DNA from: Gammaproteobacteria bacterium
GTDB lineage: Bacteria > Pseudomonadota > Gammaproteobacteria > HK1
Length of the DNA: 64,000 bases
Direction of reading: 5' to 3'
Assembly: GCA_022826505.1 (NCBI GenBank)
Contig: JAJDUQ010000052.1
Coordinates: 1-64,000 of the forward strand
Shown here: positions 59,638-64,000 of the stretch, piece after piece
Position numbering within the stretch: position 1 is the stretch's first letter
How the letters are laid out: every line of letters starts with the position of its first letter
The notes under the pieces: generated by a model
Seen by the model: only the letters and a program-made list of their open reading frames with translations
The model's database searches: none
Told to the model about the DNA's origin: nothing
Program-made: the position numbers and the translations under genes

Positions 59638-59696
59638 GCGACGGTCTCCCGTTGGTCAGTGTTTCGACGTTCTCCGACGAGTGGGGGGCTACGTGC

Positions 59697-60998
59697 TCAA
59701 CCCCGATCCGTCATGCGCACGTAGTCGCGCCTCGCCGCGCCTACGTAGCGCTGCTGCGGGCGGCCGATTCGCTGTTCTTCTCCGCTGAAGAATTCCATCC
59801 AGTGCGCCACCCAGCCGACCGTGCGCGATATGGCAAAGATCACGGTGAACATGTTCAGAGGAATTCCGAGGGCGCTCAGAATGATGCCGGAGTAGAAGTC
59901 CACGTTGGGATAGAGGTTGCGCTCGACGAAATACTCGTCCTGAAGGGCGATCTCTTCCAGGCGCAGCGCGATCTCGAACAGCGGCTGGTTGCCGGCGTCC
60001 AGATCCTGGAGAAGGTCGTGGCACGCCTGGCGAATCAATGTCGCGCGAGGATCGAAATTCTTGTAGACGCGGTGACCGAAGCCCATCAGACGAAACGGAT
60101 CGTTTCTGTCCTTCGCCCGCTCGACATATCTGGGGATCTCGGCCGGATCACTGATGTCCCGGAGCATGTTGATCACCGCCTCGTTGGCGCCTCCGTGCGC
60201 CGGACCCCACAGCGTCGCGATTCCCGCTGCGACGCAGGCATACGGATTGGCCCCGGAGCTGCCCGCGAGCCGTACCGTGGACGTGCTCGCGTTCTGCTCG
60301 TGGTCGGCGTGCAGGATCATCATCAGCTCCAGCGCGCGGACCGCGACGGGGCTGGGGATGTACGGTTCGGCCCGCACTGCGAACATCATCTGGAGGAAGT
60401 TCTCAACGTAGCCAAGCGAGTTGATGGGATACATGAAGGGCTGGCCGATGCTGTACTTGTAACAGTCGGCGGCGATTGACGGGAGCTTCGCAATCATGCG
60501 AATGGCGGCGAGTTCCCGGTGTTCGGGCTCACTGATGTCCAGGGTGTCGTGATAAAAGGTCGAGAGGGCGCCCACGATGCCGACGAGCATTCCCATCGGA
60601 TGGGCATCGTGCTGGTATCCGGCGATGAATCGCCGAATTCCCTCGTGGACCATCGTGTGGCGACGGATCTCGGCGTTGAATTCGCTCCACCTCGCCTTGG
60701 CCGGCAACTCGCCGTACAGCAGGAGATGGCAGACTTCGAGAAAATTGCTGTGCTGGGCGAGCTGCTCGATCGGATAGCCTCGATAGAGCAGCACGCCCTC
60801 TTGCCCGTCGATGTAGGTAATCGTGCTCGAGCAACTCGCGGTCGACGCGAAACCGGGATCGTAGGTGAAGTAGCCCAACTTCGACGGCAGGGAACGGATA
60901 TCGAGCACCGCGTGCCCGTGCACGCCCTCGAGCACTTCGCATTCGACGCTCTCACCCGACGTGCTGTCAGTGACCGTGACGACCTTGCGATTCTTCAT
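59697..60998 (-). CDS. gltA: citrate synthase
   Basis: [66 protein letters not shown]. Confidence 0.96.
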   Translation of the reverse strand: MKNRKVVTVTDSTSGESVECEVLEGVHGHAVLDIRSLPSKLGYFTYDPGFASTASCSSTITYIDGQEGVLLYRGYPIEQLAQHSNFLEVCHLLLYGELPAKARWSEFNAEIRRHTMVHEGIRRFIAGYQHDAHPMGMLVGIVGALSTFYHDTLDISEPEHRELAAIRMIAKLPSIAADCYKYSIGQPFMYPINSLGYVENFLQMMFAVRAEPYIPSPVAVRALELMMILHADHEQNASTSTVRLAGSSGANPYACVAAGIATLWGPAHGGANEAVINMLRDISDPAEIPRYVERAKDRNDPFRLMGFGHRVYKNFDPRATLIRQACHDLLQDLDAGNQPLFEIALRLEEIALQDEYFVERNLYPNVDFYSGIILSALGIPLNMFTVIFAISRTVGWVAHWMEFFSGEEQRIGRPQQRYVGAARRDYVRMTDRG

Positions 60999-61279
60999 GC
61001 TGCTCTCCCGTGACTCGGGATCTGCCGACGCACACACCCCGGAAAAGCGAAGCTGCCGGGGGTCCAACCCGTCTCGCCGGCCGTCCTGCCAATGACGCTC
61101 GTGGGATGCGGATGCCGGCCGGCTCGGGAACGCCGCGATGGATCCGGCACCAGCGAAAAGGCCTCGTGCGGCAAATCATGCTCTCACACGAGTCGGGACT
61201 TTTGTACCCAATGCGCGACTCCGATCGGCTAGACTTCCCCTCGCTCGAGTCATCTGTCATCCGAGTCGAGAGTCGAACT

Positions 61280-64000
61280 ATGGATCCGTCCATGTTGCAG
61301 ATCGGGAACGCAGAGTTCCTCGACACGCTCTACCTCGCCTACCGCAACGATCCGGATTCCGTCGATTCGAAGTGGCGTGCGTTCTTCGCCGCACTCGATG
61401 ACGGTGCCGCCTCGCAATCCGCGGCGGATCGGCACGATGTCTCGGAACTCACCAGGAGGCGGATGGCCGAGTTCACCGAGCAGCAGATGAAGGTAGTGGC
61501 CCTCATCAATGCAAATCGGTATCGCGGGCACCGAGGTGCCGACATCGATCCGATCAAGGTCTATGAACGGCCCCCGGTCCCCGATCTCTATCCCGAGTAC
61601 TACGGTTTCGGCGAGCACGATCTCGACCGTGTGTTCAACGCCGGGACGCTGCACATCGGCAAGCCGGAGGCGACACTGCGGGAGATTCACGAGCTGTTGC
61701 GCGACTCCTATCGCGGCTCCATCGGCACCGAGTTGACTCACCTGTCCTCCACCGAGCAGAAACGATGGGTCCAGGAGCGGCTCGAACGGTGTCGCGGGCG
61801 TCCCGGGTTCGACGCGGCCAAGAAGCGCGACATCCTGCGTTGGGCAACGGCGGCCCGCAAGCTGGAGGACTATCTGCACCGCAAGTACGTCGGCCAGAAG
61901 CGATTTTCCCTGGAAGGCGGCGAAAACCTGATTCCGCTACTCGACGAAATTGTCCAGGACGCCGGCGGCCGCGGCGTCCGTGAAGCGGTCATCGGCATGG
62001 CCCACCGGGGTCGGCTCAACGTGCTGGTGAACATCCTCGGCAAGCACCCGGGAGCACTGTTCGGAGAGTTCGAAGGCGAGATCGACGTCGGACTCGGCTC
62101 CGGTGACGTCAAGTATCACCTCGGCTTCTCCTCCACGGTGGAAACGCCCGGCGATCCCGTTCACCTGGTGCTCGCGTTCAATCCTTCCCACCTCGAAGTC
62201 ATCAATCCCGTCGTGGAAGGCTCGGTACGGGCACGCCAGGAGCGGCGCGGCAATTCCTCCCGCGACCAGGTGCTGCCGATTCTGATTCACGGAGATGCCG
62301 CCTTCTCGGGTCAGGGAGTGGTCACCGAGACCCTGAACCTCTCGGAGACGCGCGGTTACGGCACCGGGGGAACCCTGCACATCGTGGTGAACAATCAGAT
62401 CGGGTTCACCACCAGCGACCCCCTCGATTCGCGCTCGACCCTGTACTGCACCGATGTCGCGAAACTCGTGCAGGCGCCCATCTTCCACGTCAACGGCAAC
62501 GACGCAGAGGCGGTGGTCTTCGTGGCCAAGCTCGCTCTCGACTTCCGGATGCGGTTCAACAAGGATGTGGTCGTCGACATGATCTGCTTCCGTCGTTACG
62601 GCCACAACGAGGCCGACGAGCCGCTGGCGACGCAGCCGATGATGTACAAGAAGGTTCGGGATCAGCAGGGACCGCGCAAGGTCTACGCGGACCAGCTCGT
62701 CGCCGAAGGCGTCATCGAACCCGGCGAGCCGGAAGCGATGTCCGAGGCGTATCTTTCAGACCTCGAAGCGGACCGGGTGGTGTCGAGACCTCTCGTCGAC
62801 GACGAGAGGAACCGGTACCTGGCGAACTGGACGCCCTACATCGACACCGACTGGCGGGCATCGTGCGATACCGCGGTGGATGTCGAACGGATCGAACGCC
62901 TCGGCAGGAAGCTCTGCGAGTATCCCGACGATTTCGAGCTGCATCGCAGCGTCAGGCGAATCGTCAACGCCCGACGGGAGATGGCCCGCGGCGAGCGGCC
63001 GATGGACTGGGGGTTCGCCGAGAACCTGGCCTATGCAACGCTGCTGGAAGACGGCTACTCGGTGCGCCTGTCCGGCCAGGACAGCCAGCGCGGCACGTTC
63101 TTCCATCGCCATGCCGTGCTTCACAACCAGAAGCAATTCGGTACTCATACCCCGCTCGAACACCTGTTCGAAGGTCAGCCACGATTTCGGGTCATCAACT
63201 CGATGCTTTCCGAAGTCGCAGTCCTCGGGTTCGAGTACGGCTACTGCACCGCCGAGCCGGAAGGCCTGACCATCTGGGAGGCCCAGTTCGGAGACTTCGC
63301 GAACGTTGCTCAGGTCGTCATCGACCAGTTCCTGAGCTCGTCGGAGGTGAAGTGGGGCCGGTACTGCGGACTGGTGCTGATGCTCCCGCACGGGTACGAC
63401 GGCCAGGGGCCCGAACACTCCTCGGCTCGCCTGGAACGATTTCTCCAGCTCTGCGCGGAAGACAACATGCAGGTGTGCGTGCCGACGACGCCGGCACAGA
63501 TGTTTCACTTGCTGAGACGGCAGCTCCTGCGGCCCTACCGCAAACCGCTCGCCATCATGAGTCCCAAGAGCCTGCTCCGACACCGGTTGTCGACCTCGAC
63601 TCGCGAAGATCTGTGCACGGGCGGATTTCAGGCGCTCATCGACGAAATCGACAATATCGATCCGGGCCAGGTCACCCGGCTCGTGATGTGCTCGGGAAAG
63701 GTCTTCTACAACGTCCTGGAACGACGGCGCGAGGCCGGACTGCGGCACGTGGCCATCGTCCGGGTGGAGCAGATCTACCCGTTTCCGGAAGAGGAGATTC
63801 GCGCGATCCTCAAACGATACCCCAAGGCCACGGAAATCTGCTGGGCGCAGGAGGAACCGCGCAACCAGGGGAGCTGGTTCTTCATGCTGTCGCGACGGCA
63901 CCTCGCGGGCTGCATCCAGCGAAAGCACAAGCTGATCTATGCGGGCCGCGACTACTCGGCCTCCCCTGCCGCGGGCTATCTCAATGTGCACACGAGCCAG
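61280..64000 (+). CDS. sucA: 2-oxoglutarate dehydrogenase E1 component, truncated by window end
   Basis: MDPSMLQIGNAEFLDTLYLAYRNDPDSVDSKWRAFF; IGMAHRGRLNVLVNILGK; HGDAAFSGQGVV; no stop before 64000. Confidence 0.95.
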   Translation, partial: MDPSMLQIGNAEFLDTLYLAYRNDPDSVDSKWRAFFAALDDGAASQSAADRHDVSELTRRRMAEFTEQQMKVVALINANRYRGHRGADIDPIKVYERPPVPDLYPEYYGFGEHDLDRVFNAGTLHIGKPEATLREIHELLRDSYRGSIGTELTHLSSTEQKRWVQERLERCRGRPGFDAAKKRDILRWATAARKLEDYLHRKYVGQKRFSLEGGENLIPLLDEIVQDAGGRGVREAVIGMAHRGRLNVLVNILGKHPGALFGEFEGEIDVGLGSGDVKYHLGFSSTVETPGDPVHLVLAFNPSHLEVINPVVEGSVRARQERRGNSSRDQVLPILIHGDAAFSGQGVVTETLNLSETRGYGTGGTLHIVVNNQIGFTTSDPLDSRSTLYCTDVAKLVQAPIFHVNGNDAEAVVFVAKLALDFRMRFNKDVVVDMICFRRYGHNEADEPLATQPMMYKKVRDQQGPRKVYADQLVAEGVIEPGEPEAMSEAYLSDLEADRVVSRPLVDDERNRYLANWTPYIDTDWRASCDTAVDVERIERLGRKLCEYPDDFELHRSVRRIVNARREMARGERPMDWGFAENLAYATLLEDGYSVRLSGQDSQRGTFFHRHAVLHNQKQFGTHTPLEHLFEGQPRFRVINSMLSEVAVLGFEYGYCTAEPEGLTIWEAQFGDFANVAQVVIDQFLSSSEVKWGRYCGLVLMLPHGYDGQGPEHSSARLERFLQLCAEDNMQVCVPTTPAQMFHLLRRQLLRPYRKPLAIMSPKSLLRHRLSTSTREDLCTGGFQALIDEIDNIDPGQVTRLVMCSGKVFYNVLERRREAGLRHVAIVRVEQIYPFPEEEIRAILKRYPKATEICWAQEEPRNQGSWFFMLSRRHLAGCIQRKHKLIYAGRDYSASPAAGYLNVHTSQ

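Overview
High-GC (proteobacteria-like) chromosomal window. The standout locus is about 18.6-29.3 kb: a RiPP biosynthesis and export island of the NHLP/proteusin-export type. It contains a membrane fusion protein, a C39-peptidase ABC transporter, a second NHLM-type ABC transporter, a large uncharacterised protein, a class II terpene-cyclase-like protein with a DLDDT motif, an NHLP-leader precursor whose predicted core is only 10 residues (SNDDFDASGW), and a JmjC/cupin-type oxygenase. No radical SAM enzyme, YcaO or LanM was seen in the island. A decayed second copy of the ABC2 3' end lies just beyond the oxygenase. The other main content is: metF-metK-ahcY; a three-subunit thiocyanate-hydrolase/nitrile-hydratase operon; soxBDAG; SRP RNA and tRNA-Ser(GGA), followed by hicAB and gene fragments; an RND pump; an acyl-CoA carboxylase/acyl-CoA ligase cluster; a catabolic run (TauD-type dioxygenases, TMADH-like flavoprotein, IclR, molybdenum hydroxylase, SDR, HyuAB, sulfatase); a low-GC HEPN-containing gene pair; the ATP-grasp/alpha-E/transglutaminase trio; and mdh, gltA and partial sucA. 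Many very long listed ORFs are antisense artefacts of high GC. All family calls come from reading motifs, with no database searches.
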